DNA of 64,000 nucleotides from Effrenium voratum (lineage: Eukaryota > Sar > Dinophyceae > Suessiales > Symbiodiniaceae), in contig CAUJNA010003800.1 of the NCBI GenBank assembly GCA_963377175.1, forward strand, positions 164,001 to 228,000. Reading direction: 5' to 3'. Below, piece by piece: positions 1-13,130 of this stretch (position 1 is its first letter; each line of letters begins with the position of its first letter). The position numbers and the translations under genes are program-made. The notes beneath the pieces were generated by a model, which was not told the DNA's origin, made no database searches, and saw only the letters and a list, made by a program, of their open reading frames with translations.

Positions 1-2970
1 TCCCAACCAAGTTCCGCAAGCCGTGTTCGCTGACATTCTGGGGGATCTTGAAAAGGCCCTCCTTGATCGGGTAGCCGTGCAAGGCCTCCAGCACTCAGTT
101 GATAGTAACATGGGAAAAGCAACCCAGTAACACAGAAAAATCAGACAGCCGATGAGCACAAGCCGAGGAACCAAGCCGGCAGTCGCAGTCAGCAACCGAG
201 CGGACTGCAGCGGGGCACCCGCAGGAACGACCGCCATGCGCGTCGAGCGCGCCCAGGTTGGGGAAACATCGCTGCCAACCCTTGCAAATCGTACACTTTG
301 TGACACGTCGCAGAAAAACGTCTGCTTGTCGACCCGCTTCATGCCGACTGCTCTCAGCACGGCCATCTCCCGCACACTCAGCAGGCTGCCTGAGCCCCAA
401 TTGGATTGCAACGCCTTACTAATTGGGACTGGCTCGACATTTAACTTCAACGACGATTCTTGGTTTGCTGCCTCGTGGGCTTTGCTCTGCGCTTAACAAC
501 GGGCTTGAGTCTGAGTATGAAACATTAGACCTGCATGTGATCCCAGTTTCAAGCTTGTAGCTAGCAATGGTATGGATCTTCAACGGTGTGCAACAAATGC
601 GCTCTTGAGATTGAGAGGCTCTCAGGGTCACCTGCAGTCGTGTCGTCGAAAGCGCTTGTAGCTCAAGCCGCCCAAATCCACTATGAACATGCCCCGAAAG
701 CAGTAGGTATAAAAGGCCGTAAGATCGCTAACAAAAAATGGAGCTTGCACTAGAACAAGCCCAACTGGTTCACTGGCCTCTCATGTACGGGGCGAGGATG
801 CTCTGGATCGAAGAAGAGGACTCGAGGCCATGCCTTGACAAGCTTTCAAACATAGCGCTTCCCAAGCTGGCCAGCTCCGATGGCGTGTGCGTCAACGCGT
901 TCTCTTTCCTGATGAGCAGGAACCACAGTCGCGGCCTCCGTGTCACCTCCCCAAGGTCCGTCGGGCAAAACTGCACCTGAGAGAGAATGATGATCCATGT
1001 GAAGCGTGCCAGCAACTATCACAATCAACATCGCGCAACGGCAAGATGTCCGGTCTGGCTCTTTTCATTCAACCCATGACAAAACGGTAGCCGAAGGTCC
1101 AGGATATGAAACAGGCGAGACGTGGCAACAGCTGGCTTTTAAATCCCCAATCTCAACCCCTCATCCCGTGTCTAATTCCCCGTCCCCAAGCCCCTCATCC
1201 GCCCCTTCGCCACATCTTCTCCAAATCTCATCATCTTCTTGTGGCTTGTCTGCCCCTGTTGTTCTTCGCTTTGAAGTTGTCCATTTCAACACACCAACAA
1301 ACAACCCTTCCTTCATCCATGCTCCATGACCCACCCCTTTCGCCCGTAAAGGAAGCTTCCCTTCAACATTGACCAATGATTCACCCACTCCTTGCCCACA
1401 CCCGAATCTCGACTTGCTACCCAAGGAAAAGTGACGCCTCAATTTTGTAGGTTCAAGGGAAGCTACTATTGTAGCAAAACCTGTTGAGACAGGGCAACGA
1501 AGTGGAGCCAACTTCGGTAGAGGTAAACGATGCGGCAGCCCTGTTTGGCAAAAGCAAGTTATGTAAAGAAAGCACATAGCAGGCCTTTGGTGACAGTAAA
1601 GTCATGTAGAAACCTATCGTCTCAGGGAATGTCAAGTGAACACCTTGCCCGGGAAAGGACTTTTTTGAACAAGGGGTATATTTGTGTAACACACCTATTA
1701 CTCAATAACAAGCTCTGCAACAGAACCAGGGGTAATGGCATGTCACGCAAAACCTGTTGAGCAACGTAAAGTTCGTATGTTACAGAACGAGTAAGAGAGA
1801 AGCAACCTGCGGCAAGCCGGTGGCAAACAAGTGGACGAGGTGAGGAAAGCTGGCAGTCGCGTTTGGTAAAAAGAAAGATCTGGAACAACCTGTTGCGAGA
1901 CGAAACACAGTGTAGCAAAAACTGCTGGGCATAGAAAACTTATGACACACTGGGCAATGAAGTTGTTGTTTGTGCGCATGGTGGGCTTGGAACAGGCAGT
2001 CGGCAAATGCTGGCGAACTAAGCACCATGCAGCAATCACGATACTTGCGACATCACACAGGCAGAAAGTAGACTAACCAATGAACACGTAACCAGAATCA
2101 AATGGTAGTCGCTCGCCACCTCCCGCTTCATGATCCTCTTCACACCGTCCAAATGTGGGAGCAGCCCGGCCACATTCTCGAGCACAGCAAAGCGTGGCTG
2201 CGAGAGCTTTACTGTGCGGAGAACACACTTCCTAAGTGTTGACAAGCAAACAATCATGTCTCTCAGCCTTGTCAGCAAGGCAAAATGAGTTGCAATTCAA
2301 TCCAACACAGCAGTAACAAATTCCTACACATAAAATGGAAACAAAGACCCACTTTGTATACAAGAAGCAGGGGCTTCCGCCGATTGGAATCCCGGAGTCC
2401 AGCCCTTAGCCCAAGCGTGCTGTAGCTTTGGCAGGGAAATCCAGCCGCGTAGCCCCCTCCACGCAAAGCCCCCAGCTGCGGCGGCGGCCGCTTGGTGAGG
2501 TCGTCGAAGAATTCCAAGGGCTTACCTTGGCACCACAAGTACACCCAACCTCGCTACGTGCCATTGCGCAAGTGTGAAAGCAAGCAACACCTGCTTAAAG
2601 CCAGCTTTAATCAAAGAGGTGTGGCACATCTCAGAAAAGAATGCTCTAATCCATGCTGTGCGCCGTTGCATTCGATCACGGACTTGGCATTGGGGCATAG
2701 ATCTGACGCCCACAGCTGTTCCACTTTGAAGCCCATGCCATGCAACGCCCACACAGGGGCCTGGCAGGGAAGAGTGGTAAGGCAAGTCATGTTCCTTGGG
2801 CAAATGTCACTGGTGACTAGGATGGCCACCTTGGCTCCACAATTGCTTCGCAACAAAAGCGCTTGCAGGCCTACACAACCATATTTGGTTTGACCGTACA
2901 CGTCGCGCCTCAAGACCGCTGCAGTCAGTGGCGAAACGAATGTGGCTGCCGCATAGGTTCCCCCTTTCAT
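1..2970 (-). CDS. C5 cytosine DNA methyltransferase, copy 1 (cut at window start)
   Basis: Same gene as at 21176-24290. Exons by offset: motif I exon ending at 2909, 2631-2760 (motif II region), 2381-2525 (motif IV with GFPCQS), 2093-2231 (motif VI with LENV), 834-976 (motif VIII), about 262-450 (motif IX, LSVREMAVLR) and 1-85 (start of the motif X exon). The window edge falls at the codons for NLVG, just before the GN of motif X, so the C-terminus is missing here. I saw no frameshift or stop in the exons; most differences from copy 2 lie in introns. Whether this is a second functional gene or an assembly duplicate depends on the status of the block. Confidence 0.8.
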
Positions 2971-5210
2971 CATGATAACCGTGCTGGCGAAGCCATGTTG
3001 CCCGCGCGCTGGCAACAAAGTGCAGCATGACTGCTGGAAGTTGTCGCACGGTAGCTGCAAGGACGCGGCAGAGCTGAAGAGGGCAAGCGGAAGACGGACA
3101 AAGCATGAACAAGTCATGCATTAACAGCCGGAAGGCGAGCCCAACACAATGCTCTCAAGTCCAGCCCACTCCGGAAAGCATTGCGCACCGGAAGAACAAT
3201 CCAAAAAACCTGCAAACGACTTGACGATAAGCAAAACCTAAGCAGTGTGGGCGAGTCCATGCCTCTCTCTCTCAATTGCAAATCAAACCAGCTAGGCGAA
3301 TGGCGCTTTTGCAAGGCTGTCTCCCATCTGCCCCTAGCACAGCCGGCTTGGCAGCAACTCATTGCAAGGAAATGCCAAACAAGCAAGACGTCGGAAAGAT
3401 ATCCATCGTGCACATCCTTGTTGCCTTTCTTAAGTGCGCAAAGTGGACACCACGATGCATGCTCACATCTCGGCGCACCGTGTTGGCTGAAAGGCAACAT
3501 GCGTCTAACTCTTTCGCTACAAGTCGTCTATCAACCAAGCAGGTCTAGGGAGGCGCCTGTTTGAAGACAATCACCTTTTTCAATGTTCTCGAACTGCTTG
3601 AAAAGACCGCTCTGAAACCGATCTCAACCACAACAAACACCAAGCTAACCTCCACATGACCTCAAACATCCTCAAGCCTGCTGCATGGTGAAAATTGGGA
3701 AACATCTCCTGGTCTGGTGCAGCAAACATCTCAAACCGTCCTCCAAGCATAAACGCATATTAAACGCTCCGAAGGACAACTATCCCGAAATGACTTCGAA
3801 CGTAACATGAGAGCACATATCAGTGCCTTCCAAACTTGGAACCCGACTTCCATGCAAAAGTCCTTTTGCACTAAACAAGTTCACGCCGACACCATTCTAG
3901 CACGGACACAAGCTGATAGCGACAATGTAGACATGCAAAGGTGGCTCGCATTTGCAGGCATTAAGTTGTGTGAGGTCAGTTTGAGGCGAGTTTGAGATGA
4001 ATCCCATGCCTCTCTAGGTCATTATTGTCAACAGGTGTTCAACTGTGTCAGTCCAATTTAAAGAAGATATCCTCAATTCACGGAAAACTAGCTCCGTCAT
4101 ATCCTCAAAGGGTGCCCGAATCTGCAGTTGGAATAGCCTCAGTCTTGATCTAACAGAATGGAAGAGCCGCATCCCAGCCCCGCTACACACCTTGCCAAGC
4201 TGTGAAAGTATGATTGCCCCTTGTTGCCGGGAAGTAGTGATTCAACGATTGACTTCCACCTCACACTTCCGCGCGCCTGAGTTTTTAGCACTAAAAGGCC
4301 AACCCGCGAATGCACAGAGTGTGGCCGTGGCTGAGTTACGATGGAGAAGACAGAGTGAAGGGAAATCAAAGCCGCAATGGGCAATGCTCAAGAAGATTGC
4401 TTTAACGTAGGCGGCCCAATGACAAACGCTTAGATTGAAATTCATTCCCTCTCAGTTGCCAAGCCTTTCCGAGCGGCGCTAGTTTCGGTAAGACAAGGCG
4501 CTACAAGCTTGTGTGGCTTTTGTTGGATCTTTGATCAGGATAAGACTCCACGCACAAGTAACACGAACCCTTGCACGAAACATATGCTAGAGAAGCCCTG
4601 CGAACAACCCCGAGGATTGGTCAACAGCCAGGACACTGTTGTTGCAAATCAATCTTATCAAGCTCAGGCAATCCTCCCGGTGGTTCCCAGAGACACACCC
4701 ACGCCAGCACGACCTTGACCGTCAGCCACTGCTGCGTGGCTCGACCTGGGAGCAGCCGGGAGTGCCCCCAGAAACAAGAGGGTGGAATGTTTGCTTTTAA
4801 AGCAACTATCACCTCCCCCCCAAGAAGCGTCTCATGTGACTCCACACTCCAAGACTCACGCAACATGAGATTTGCTGAGTTGGCCCTGTTTCAAAAACTC
4901 AATATATCTAGCTGGCTTAGGGCTTCCGGGGCACAAAGCACCATGGTCGAAAGGTCAGGCGCCGCGAAAACTTGGGGAGCCGAATTCAGAATTCCTGAAA
5001 GGGGTGTTTGGTGGCATCCTACTCGTTTCCATGCCTTCTGCCTCCTAAACCTTTAAACCTGCCCGCCTCAACATGAACATACGAGACATGCAGCAGGCGA
5101 AGGATCCGTAGGCCGCAGTCGCCCATGCCAGCAGTCAGTCTGCTGCGATTTGTTCTTGTCGACCTGAAGCTTTGGCAGCGTAGTTCGAGTTCCATTGAAT
5201 TGGACTCTAC
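2971..5210. other. No assignable gene (copy 1), methyltransferase upstream side
   Basis: Corresponds to 24291-26542. Several minus-strand reading frames of 60-130 codons occur, but none shows a family I recognise or a chain of compatible splice sites. Part may be 5' exons or introns of the methyltransferase. The 14-bp copy difference near 3773/25093 lies here. Confidence 0.5.
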
Positions 5211-5403
5211 CGGAATGTGTCCCCGATGGTCTCTGCCAACAGCGTCAGGAGCCTTGTCACCCCAGTCAGAAGACGAGTCTTCTTCCAGATGGTCAGGGGT
5301 GTGAAGTAGGGCTTGATGCACCCCAGGCAAAACGCCTTCATGGGGCGTGCATCCCACCAATTGTTCTCATCGTCTGCCAGCAGCCCGAAACGATCGTCGG
5401 CCC
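5211..5403 (-). CDS. Unassigned coding exon, copy 1
   Basis: Equivalent of 26543-26735, with the same open frame and splice sites. See that entry. Confidence 0.45.
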
Positions 5404-6290
5404 CTAATCAAGGAATAGAGTTTGAACCAGGGGGGGGCCTACGAGCTCTTATGAGCTCACCCGCTTGCAAAAGGCCCCTTCACAAACACCAAAAAGTACA
5501 GGGAGAAGCGGGAGACGGCGCTGGGGGCGGCCCCTCCCCACTACAAGAACTAGCGTTTTGACAAGACCTCCCGAAAACGGGCCCCGCAACAATCCCTTAG
5601 GTACCTGAAGCGGGCTGGGCGGCGCGGGGGAGTCAGGAGGTGAGAGGGGGCCACGACAAACCCATGCATTCAGACCCCAAACAACACGCGCTTAGCATCG
5701 CCAACAACTTATGGAAAACATGGGGGCCACGACAAGCGACACTGCACAACACGGCTGACCGCCACCGGGTCCGTGACAGGTTCAATCGACTCAGAAGCCC
5801 TCAATAATATCGCCATTACCCCAACGCTTGCTCACGCAAACAATCGTTGCCCATCCCCATCTGTGCTCGGCCAGGGGGGCGCAAATGTATCCCGGCTGAA
5901 ATGCAAAACCACCCCTGTCAAACACCGATGTGATGTGATGTAGCTCATAAACTGTTAAGCCAAGCTTAAAGGAGATTGAAATTAGATGAACTCCATGCTG
6001 CTGTTCGAGATCCCGGCCTCCTTGATTCCAAAGAGTAAGCATGCCCCAATGAATGCGGAAGGCAAGCCTTATCTTCTTCAAACTGACGCCGCAAGATCGG
6101 GCAACACATCCCTTACTGTTGAGGCATCAAATGGAAACCTTGAAGAACTAACTTTAATTTAATCAAGCCGAAGTCACACAACTCAACTCGGGAGACGGCG
6201 GCCGCAACCAACATACAGCGATGGGCGCCATACCAGAACAACCAACGCATGGAACAATTGAGAGGCACTGTAAATAAATCTTCATCCAAG
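5404..6290. other. No gene seen (copy 1)
   Basis: Includes G-rich stretches (about 5430-5640) and the leading edge of the repeat field. The equivalent in copy 2 is 26736-27620. No coding signal found on either strand. Confidence 0.5.
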
Positions 6291-7820
6291 AATGACCGGC
6301 TATTTCAAAAACCTTGGGTTCAACTCAAAAACCCTGGAATCCACATCCCTTAAGTTCACCTCGAAGACCCTGGAATCTATCCCAAACAATGTCTGGTTGC
6401 ATGACATATGTCCCTCAAAAAATCGAAGTTCACCTCAAAAACCCTAGAATCTACCTTAAAATGACCTGAAACAGGGTCTGGTCACACGACAAACTCCTTC
6501 AAAAACCGTTAAGTTCACCTCGGAAACCCTGAAATTTACCTCAAAATGACCTCAAACAGGGTCTGGTCATACAGCACTCCTCCCTCAAAACCTTTAAGTT
6601 GACCTCAAAAACCCTGGATTCTACCTCAAAATGATCTAAAATAGTCACTGGTCACATGAAAACCCTCCCTCACAAAACCTTGAAGTTCACCTCAAAAACC
6701 CCTGGATTCCATCTTAAAATAAGCCACATCAAACCCCTCCCTCAAGAACACCTCAAGAACTTTGGATTCCATCTCAAAATGGCCTGAAATAGTGGCTGAG
6801 GGCCAAAAGATGAAGACACCTGTAACTCCGCTGAAATGAGTCCCCTCTTAAACACTCCGAGTTCGCCTCAGAATGACCTGAAACAATCACCTGGGGCTCA
6901 CCTCAAAAACCATGGTTGGTGACATGAGAGCTGGCTCCTCCTCCCCCCGCCAAGGCTTTCAGTTTAACTCGCAGTTTGAGGGCTCTCCACAAACATGGCC
7001 CTGCTTGCTTCTGCGCCAAAAAAAAACTGCACGAGATAAACTCCGCTTTGAGGGCCCGGCTCCAGAATTCGAATGTGTGAGAGTTCCCGAGCGTGCCTCA
7101 GCGCGTGCGCTGAAAAAGCAAGCCTTGCCTTGTTCAAACTGACGCCTCAACAACAGAACGGCCTATCTTTTTGAAGTTCAAAGCTGCAAGTGTAACAACG
7201 GACCAACGGACGACACATGACGAGGGCCTCATGGACCAGATCGGGCAACACATCCCCCACTGTTGAGGCAGCATCAAATGAAAACCGTCAAGGACTAATT
7301 TTAATCGGTCTGAATCAAGTCACACAACTCAACTCGGGAGACGGCGGCCGCAACCAACATACAGCGATGGGCGCCATACCAGAACAACCAGCGCATGGAA
7401 CAATTGGGAGGCACTGAAAAAACCTGCCAATAAATCTACATCAAAGAATGACCGGCTATTTCAAAAACCTTGCGTTCACCTCAAAAACCATGGAATCCAC
7501 ATCCCTTAAGTTCACCTCGAAGACCCTGGAATCTATCCCAAACAATGTCTGGTTGCATGACATATTTTCCCTCAAAAAATCGAAGTTCACCTCAAAAACC
7601 CTAGAATCTACCTTAAAATGACCTGAAACAGGGTCTGGTCACACGACAAACTCCTTCAAAAACCGTTAAGTTCACCTCGGAAACCCTGAAATTTACCTCA
7701 AAATGACCTCAAACAGGGTCTGGTCATACAGCACTCCTCCCTCAAAACCTTTAAGTTGACCTCAAAAACCCTGGATTCTACCTCAAAATGATCTAAAATA
7801 GTCACTGGTCATATGAAACC
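6093..7820 (+). repeat. Internal direct duplication of ~570 bp within the repeat field
   Basis: The stretch from about 6093 (gatcgggcaacacatccc) through 6660 recurs from about 7239 through 7815. It includes the landmark gggagacggcggccgcaacc, present at 6190 and at 7336. The two are similar but diverged by point changes and small indels, so this is an older duplication than the 13-kb one. It is present in the same form in copy 2 (about 27426 and 28572). Confidence 0.85.
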
Positions 7821-8650
7821 CCTCCCTCAAAAACCTTTGAAGTTCACCTCAAAAACCTGAGATTCCATGTCACTATATCTCCTCAAAATGGCTTGAAACA
7901 ATGGTCTGGCTCCCTCACCCTTTTCATAATGACCTGAAACGGAGGGGTTTCATGTGATAGACATTGTTTTAAGTCATTTTCAGATTCTGGTGGCTTTCCT
8001 CTGTTTCAGCTCATTTTGAGGTAGATCTGGGGTGATTTTGAGGTGTCCATGTTTTGAGATCATTTTGAGGCGTTTTCATTCACCTCAAAAGCCTCAAAAT
8101 GACATAAAACAGTGTCTGGTCACCTCCAAAACCCTGAAATTTACCTCAAAATGACCTCAAACAGGGTCTGGTCAGACACACTCCTCCCTCAAAACCTTAA
8201 AGTTCACCTCAAAAACCCTGGATTCTACCTCAAAATGACCTAAAATAGTCACTGGTCACATGAAACCCCTCCCTCAAAACCTTGAAGTTCACCTCAAAAA
8301 CACTGGATTCAACCTCAAAATGACCCAACACAGTGTCTGGTCACATGAAACCCCGCCCTCAAAGACCTGGCAGTTGGAATCCACCTCAAAACAAATGACA
8401 TGAGACTCCTCCCTCAAGCAAACACCATGAAGCCACCTCAAAATGACCGGAACAAATCTGGTGACATGAGATGTTGCCCCTGCCAACTACCTCAAAAACC
8501 CTGTGGATCATCTCAAACTGACCTCAAACCAGATCTGGTGACAAAAGACACTAGCTCCCTCCCTCAAACACCCTGGGTTAGGCCAATGCTGCGACCTCAA
8601 AAACCGAGGGCTTCGCCTCAAATGACCTGAAACAATCCCTGGTGACGTGA
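6290..8650. repeat. Degenerate ACCTCAAAA-type repeat field, copy 1
   Basis: Imperfect tandem units of roughly 75-90 bp built from the phrases ttcacctcaaaaaccctgga, cctcaaaatgacctgaaac, and a gtctggtcacatgaaaccc phrase. Spacing and sequence drift between units. Near 7940-8075 the phrases appear in reverse complement (cattttgaggt), so at least one block is inverted inside the array. No reading frame of interest. Confidence 0.9.
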
Positions 8651-10017
8651 CCTAAATCGATGGAAGGGGCAAGCCGCACGCTCCATGATTATCTACCGCC
8701 CCTCCCAGCAACCCGTTCCAGCGAGGCGCCGGGCCCTGCGTGATTTGACCTGATGGCCCATGGTGAAGTGATGTGGCTTGAAGCTTCCAAGGACCATCCC
8801 CCCCAGACCAGACCAGCATGTCAGTCGCCAACTTTGCACAACGGGCGTTGGGGGAAGGGGGCGCGGGTTGTTGGCCATTCAGGCGTTTTCATACCTTCTT
8901 GCCTGTTCAATTTGCAAGCCTCGCAGGGCCGAGGCCGACCGACCAAGCAAGTCAAACGATTGTCAGCAAGGATTTCAAAAGGGATGCAGCTTGCAGAAAT
9001 CAGAAAGGCCCTTCACCCAAGCATGCCGTTTCAAAGGTGATACAGGGCGTTGCCCATTGCCCAAAGTAGTCTCAAAGAAACTGGGTCTGTAACAGAAGAT
9101 GGTATCCGTGCCTCCGTGAACCACAATATACCACAATCAAGCTTACACATGACATGCGCCCACACCATCTCAAGCACTGCAGGACTCTTTGCACAACCAT
9201 GCTTTGTATGCTTGGTAAATGCCCAGTGGACCTGATATATAAGCCTTTTCTGGTGTCCAACTTTACTAGGGGGTCTTCATCAGTTTTCTGTTGGTTGAGT
9301 CCCTCAAATGCTACCAAAGAACATATTTGACAACTTCATTAATCCAAAACGCAACGAGGTCTATTGACCAGGTTGGAGATTTCAGAAGCATTTGGTCAAC
9401 AACTGACAGCTGCAAGCGAGAAGGGTCGATCGTCCATGGCCAAGCACGAGCACTCTCCAGGTGGCCTCTTCTGAAGAGAATGCAGCACAGTACCTGCGCC
9501 GTTGCATACGCACTGTCATGAGACAACATCTGTCCATCGCAGCTGCAACGAAAACCGGCGTCAGCTTCTGCGTTGTGTTTTTCTCCTCTACTGCTTGCAG
9601 TTGCCTAATTGCCGGCTTGCAGTCATGAGTTGGCATCGCAAGCTAAGCTGGAAGTCATGAGAGTTGGCCACATCTGATTCCTGATGAGCTTGGAGGCACT
9701 GGAGTGCTCACTTGCTGATGCCAGCTTGTTTGCAGCACGGCTGCCAGCTGGCACTCGTATCGGAGTCTCCGGTCCGGAGAAATCTGCTAAGCATGCACAT
9801 GGCAGCTCAAAATTCTTAGCGGGCGGAGCTGCACAAATCATAGCTGCACATAGCAGTACCATTGGCCAGCTTTAAACTGCGACAGCCACTTTGCATGACA
9901 GCTACACACTTGAATGTCATGTCAATTGAAGGGACAGCCACACATTTGCAGTGACAGGGGAACATGCGTTCTAGCAAGCACATGTGTTTCAAAAGCCAGC
10001 CAATGCTCTTGCACCCC
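8651..10017. other. No assignable gene (copy 1)
   Basis: Equivalent to 29986-31350. Two minus-strand stretches look mildly coding (about 9311-9529 and 9660-9850, the latter with AANKLASASEHSSASKL), but I could not chain them by phase to anything. TGACAGC-rich short repeats occur near 9890-9960. Confidence 0.4.
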
Positions 10018-10323
10018 CTAGTAGGGCTCGGATCGCTCGCGCGATGAGCGCACTGACCACGATGTTCGTGGCGCAGGCGGCGGCGGCGGCGGGGCCTGCC
10101 AGGCCTTTGGCTCTGGCCTGGCTTTCGGCTCTGGCCTGGCTTTCGGCTCTGGCCTGGCTTTCGGCTCTGGCCTGGCCTTCACCTGTGGTGATGCCATGGT
10201 GGCCTCACTACCAGAAGATCTCTCAGAAGCGGGAGGCGGTGGCGGGGTTGGCAACGTCGCCTCCAAAACGTACCTCCCGCGCGAGGCCTGCTCCGCCCAG
10301 GTCCGTGCCACCAGCATGTTCAT
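10018..10323 (-). CDS. Proline-rich ORF with ARPEPK repeats, copy 1
   Basis: A 101-codon frame beginning at an ATG, with four to five tandem ARPEPK hexapeptides (18-bp repeat), a run of prolines and a basic tail. The first part (MNMLVARTWAEQASRGR) is bounded by an AG|G acceptor and a GT donor (GGGAG|gtacgt), so it may instead be a short exon. Product unknown. The frame is intact in both copies, which is weak support because the repeat is a multiple of three. Confidence 0.35.
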   Translation of the reverse strand: MNMLVARTWAEQASRGRYVLEATLPTPPPPPASERSSGSEATMASPQVKARPEPKARPEPKARPEPKARPEPKAWQAPPPPPPAPRTSWSVRSSRERSEPY

Positions 10324-10886
10324 GCCTTGGCTGTGGCTGCAACTCCATGCCGTTCTGACTGCGCATCAACGTCAACCGCGAGTCGGTCACAGAATCATTA
10401 AGCAACAACGCTGTGTCTTTACTAATGTCCCAACAGGAACGGTATTGCTAGGGCATTCTTCCAGCTCGGACACTGTATCAATAATGCCAACTCTATCACG
10501 AGCTAAGGCTCTCAGAATGGGCAAAGACAATCCTACTCACCACCGACTAGTGGAGCCAACCATCAAAAACGAAACAAACACAGTCAGGGAAGCCCCACCT
10601 GCCAACAAGAGGGAGCTGAAGATGTTTGATTGAGGGTGTAGTTTGCTAGATATGCGCACTCAGGGGTAAACTTGTGTTTGACTATCACCCAATAACCCAA
10701 ATCACCACTCGGGCCATGTCCAACGACAATCCAACTGCCAAACACGTAGCTTAAAATGCTAAACCAACCTGCACACCATGCATACCCAACAAGAGCCCAT
10801 GTAAAAGTGGCAGCAGCAGCCAGTACCAGAAACGCAAGTCTCAACGCCAAGCGGAAGACGGAAGTGTCTCAAGAAAAACGGCATGC

Positions 10887-12285
10887 CGCTCCATGACTTT
10901 GAAAGGCACACAGCACCAAGCATGCAAACTCTCGGTAGGCGGTGGCAAACTTTGAAAGGCACACAGCACCAAGCATGCAAATATCACACTCTCGGTAGGC
11001 GGTGGCAAACTTTGAAAGGCACACAGCGCCAAGCATGCAAATATCACACTCTCGGTAGGCGGTGGCAAACCTTCATGGCCCATGACTTTGAAAGGCACAC
11101 AGCACCAAGCATGCAAATATCACACTCTCGGTGGTGCGGTGGCAACACCTTCATGGCCCCATAATTTGAAAGGCACTACAGCACCAAGGCATGCAAATAA
11201 AAATATCACAATCTCGGTGGGCGGTGGCACCCTCATGGCCATGCTTTGAAAGGCACACAGCAACACGCATGCAAATATCACACTTCGGTGGCGGTGGCAA
11301 TAGCCTGAGTTGGCTATGACTTTGGAAAGCACACCCTCGTGGGCAAAAAAAATGTCACATCTCGGTAGGCGGTGGCAAACCTTCATGGCCTATGACTTTG
11401 AAAGGCACAGTCACACAGCACCAAGCATGCAAATATCACACTCTCGGTGGGCGGTGGCAAACCTTCATGGCCCATGACTTTGAAAGGCACACACCACCAA
11501 GCATGCAAATATCACACTCTCGGCAAACCTTCATGGCCCATGACTTTGAAAGGCACACAGCACCAAGCATGCAAATATCACGCTCTCGGTAGGCGGTGGC
11601 AAACCTTCATGGCCCATAAAATTGAAAGGCACACAGCACCAAGCATGCAAATACACTCTCGGTAGGCGGTGGCAAACCTTCATGGCCCATGACTTTGAAA
11701 GGCGCACAGCACCAAGCATGCAAATATCACACTCTCGGTAGGCGGTGGCAAACTTTGAAAGGCACACAGCACCAAGCATGCAAATATCACACTCTCGGTA
11801 GGCGGTGGCAAACCTTCATGGCCCATGACTTTGAAAGGCACACAGCACCAAGCATGCAAATATCACACTCTCGGTGGGCGGTGGCAAACCTTCATGGCCC
11901 ATGACGTTGAAAGGCACACAGCAACAAGCATGCAAATTTCACACTCTCGGTAGGGGGTGGCAAACCTTCATGGCCCATGACTTTGAAAGGCACACAGCAC
12001 CAAGCATGCAACTATCACACTCTCGGTAGGCGGTGGCAAACCCTCATGGCCCATGACTTTGAAAGGCATAAATCATACAGCACCAAGCATGCAAATATCC
12101 CACTCTCGGTAGGCGGTGGCAAACCTTCATGGCCCATGACTTTGAAAGGCACACAGCACCAAGCATGCAAATATCACACTCTCGGTAGGCGGTGGCAAAC
12201 CTTCATGGCCCATGACTTTGAAAGGCACACAGCACCAAGCATGCAAATATCACACTCTCGGTAGGCGGTGGCAAACTTGATCAAA
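10887..12285. repeat. 76/58-bp satellite array, copy 1
   Basis: About 19 tandem units. The full unit is 76 bp (aaaccttcatggcccatgac + tttgaaaggcacacagcacc + aagcatgcaaatatcacact + ctcggtaggcggtggc). A 58-bp form lacks the cttcatggcccatga segment. Units near 11130-11390 are strongly diverged with insertions; such units are absent from copy 2. Both strands show short open frames that are by-products of the repeat. Confidence 0.95.
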
Positions 12286-12752
12286 GGCCAAAGTGGCGAT
12301 CGCGGCACACAGCCTGAAGAACAGCGCTGGGATTGCGCCACTTCCTTGTGGCCGGGTTCACCTCGCGCAGGGCAGTTGGCCTTGGTGGGCAAGCCAGGGC
12401 AAACCGTTTGATCACATGTCCGTCGTCAAAACAATCAGTGTTGAAACCTGTAAGCATTATCCAAACCTGCATCAAGCACAGGCATACCAACACAAGCCTA
12501 CTGAAAAAAACATACTGCTCAGAATCAAGCCACACAATCTCGTGCCCGAGGAGCGCTCCCAAGGCGCTGTGAGAGGTCAATGCCACCAGCCCTGCAAGCG
12601 CCGCCTCGTCCAAGTCCAACTGCGAGGCCACGAAGCTCAAGTCCGGAGCCAGCTTCTCCAGGGCCGCCAAGAGGCTGGCCTTCCCCTGCGGTGGAGGTGG
12701 TGCAGAAGGCCCCGGCACCTCCGAGGCAGGCTCAATCTCGATCACCTCTGGC
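12281..12752 (-). pseudogene. 3' end of unidentified gene, copy 1 (cut by the gap)
   Basis: Contains the last two exons of the gene read at 33685-36942: 12281-12380 (terminal exon with stop TGA) and 12519-12752. The next upstream exon would start near 13136, past the N gap, where unrelated sequence follows. As assembled this copy has no 5' part. I treat it as an assembly-truncated fragment, not proof of a biological pseudogene. Confidence 0.7.
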
Positions 12753-13030
12753 CTCGCCGAGAGCTGGAAGCGAAATGCAAAACGGCAAGCACAACGGAAG
12801 GCGGTGAACGAGAGCCATAACTGCAAAGCAAACGCACAAAGAGGCAGAGTTTCTCCAGCGGAAGGCGATGAGAACAGAATGGGAGGCGATGAGCACAAGC
12901 AAACAATTTCAAACCAAAAGCAAGACGCCAAGGAATCAGTTTCTGGCATCAAGCAACGCACAAAGAGAGGCGCCGCCTACCCTGCAATGGAAGGCCGGGT
13001 AAGCAAGATAACCGCATGTGGAACCCATGG

Positions 13031-13130
13031 NNNNNNNNNNNNNNNNNNNNNNNNNNNNNNNNNNNNNNNNNNNNNNNNNNNNNNNNNNNNNNNNNNNNNN
13101 NNNNNNNNNNNNNNNNNNNNNNNNNNNNNN
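13031..13130. other. Assembly gap of exactly 100 N
   Basis: One hundred N bases, the usual placeholder for a scaffold join of unknown length. Sequence left of it matches 34434 and stops there. Sequence right of it does not match what follows 34434. The join therefore links two unrelated contig ends, and distances and gene continuity across it should not be trusted. Confidence 0.99.

Larger units (their letters stand above)
1..13030. repeat. Duplicated ~13 kb block, copy 1 (left)
   Basis: This block matches 21319-34434 nearly base for base. The coordinate offset is 21318 at the left end, 21332 after a 14-bp insertion present only in copy 2 (near 25093), 21333 after about 7 kb, 21327 after a 6-bp loss near 10330, and 21404 at the right end because the satellite arrays differ. 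Single-base differences are sparse, for example at 187, 398, 1784, 2821 and 3048. The left limit is outside the window, and the right limit is exactly the N gap. It may be a second haplotype or strain contig, a misplaced contig, or a true recent segmental duplication. Confidence 0.97.

Noticed and set aside
10841..12264. Repeated short ORFs reading HAWCCVPFKV or TLKGTQHQACKYHTL
   Set aside because: By-products of the 76-bp satellite; they change frame with each unit-length variant.
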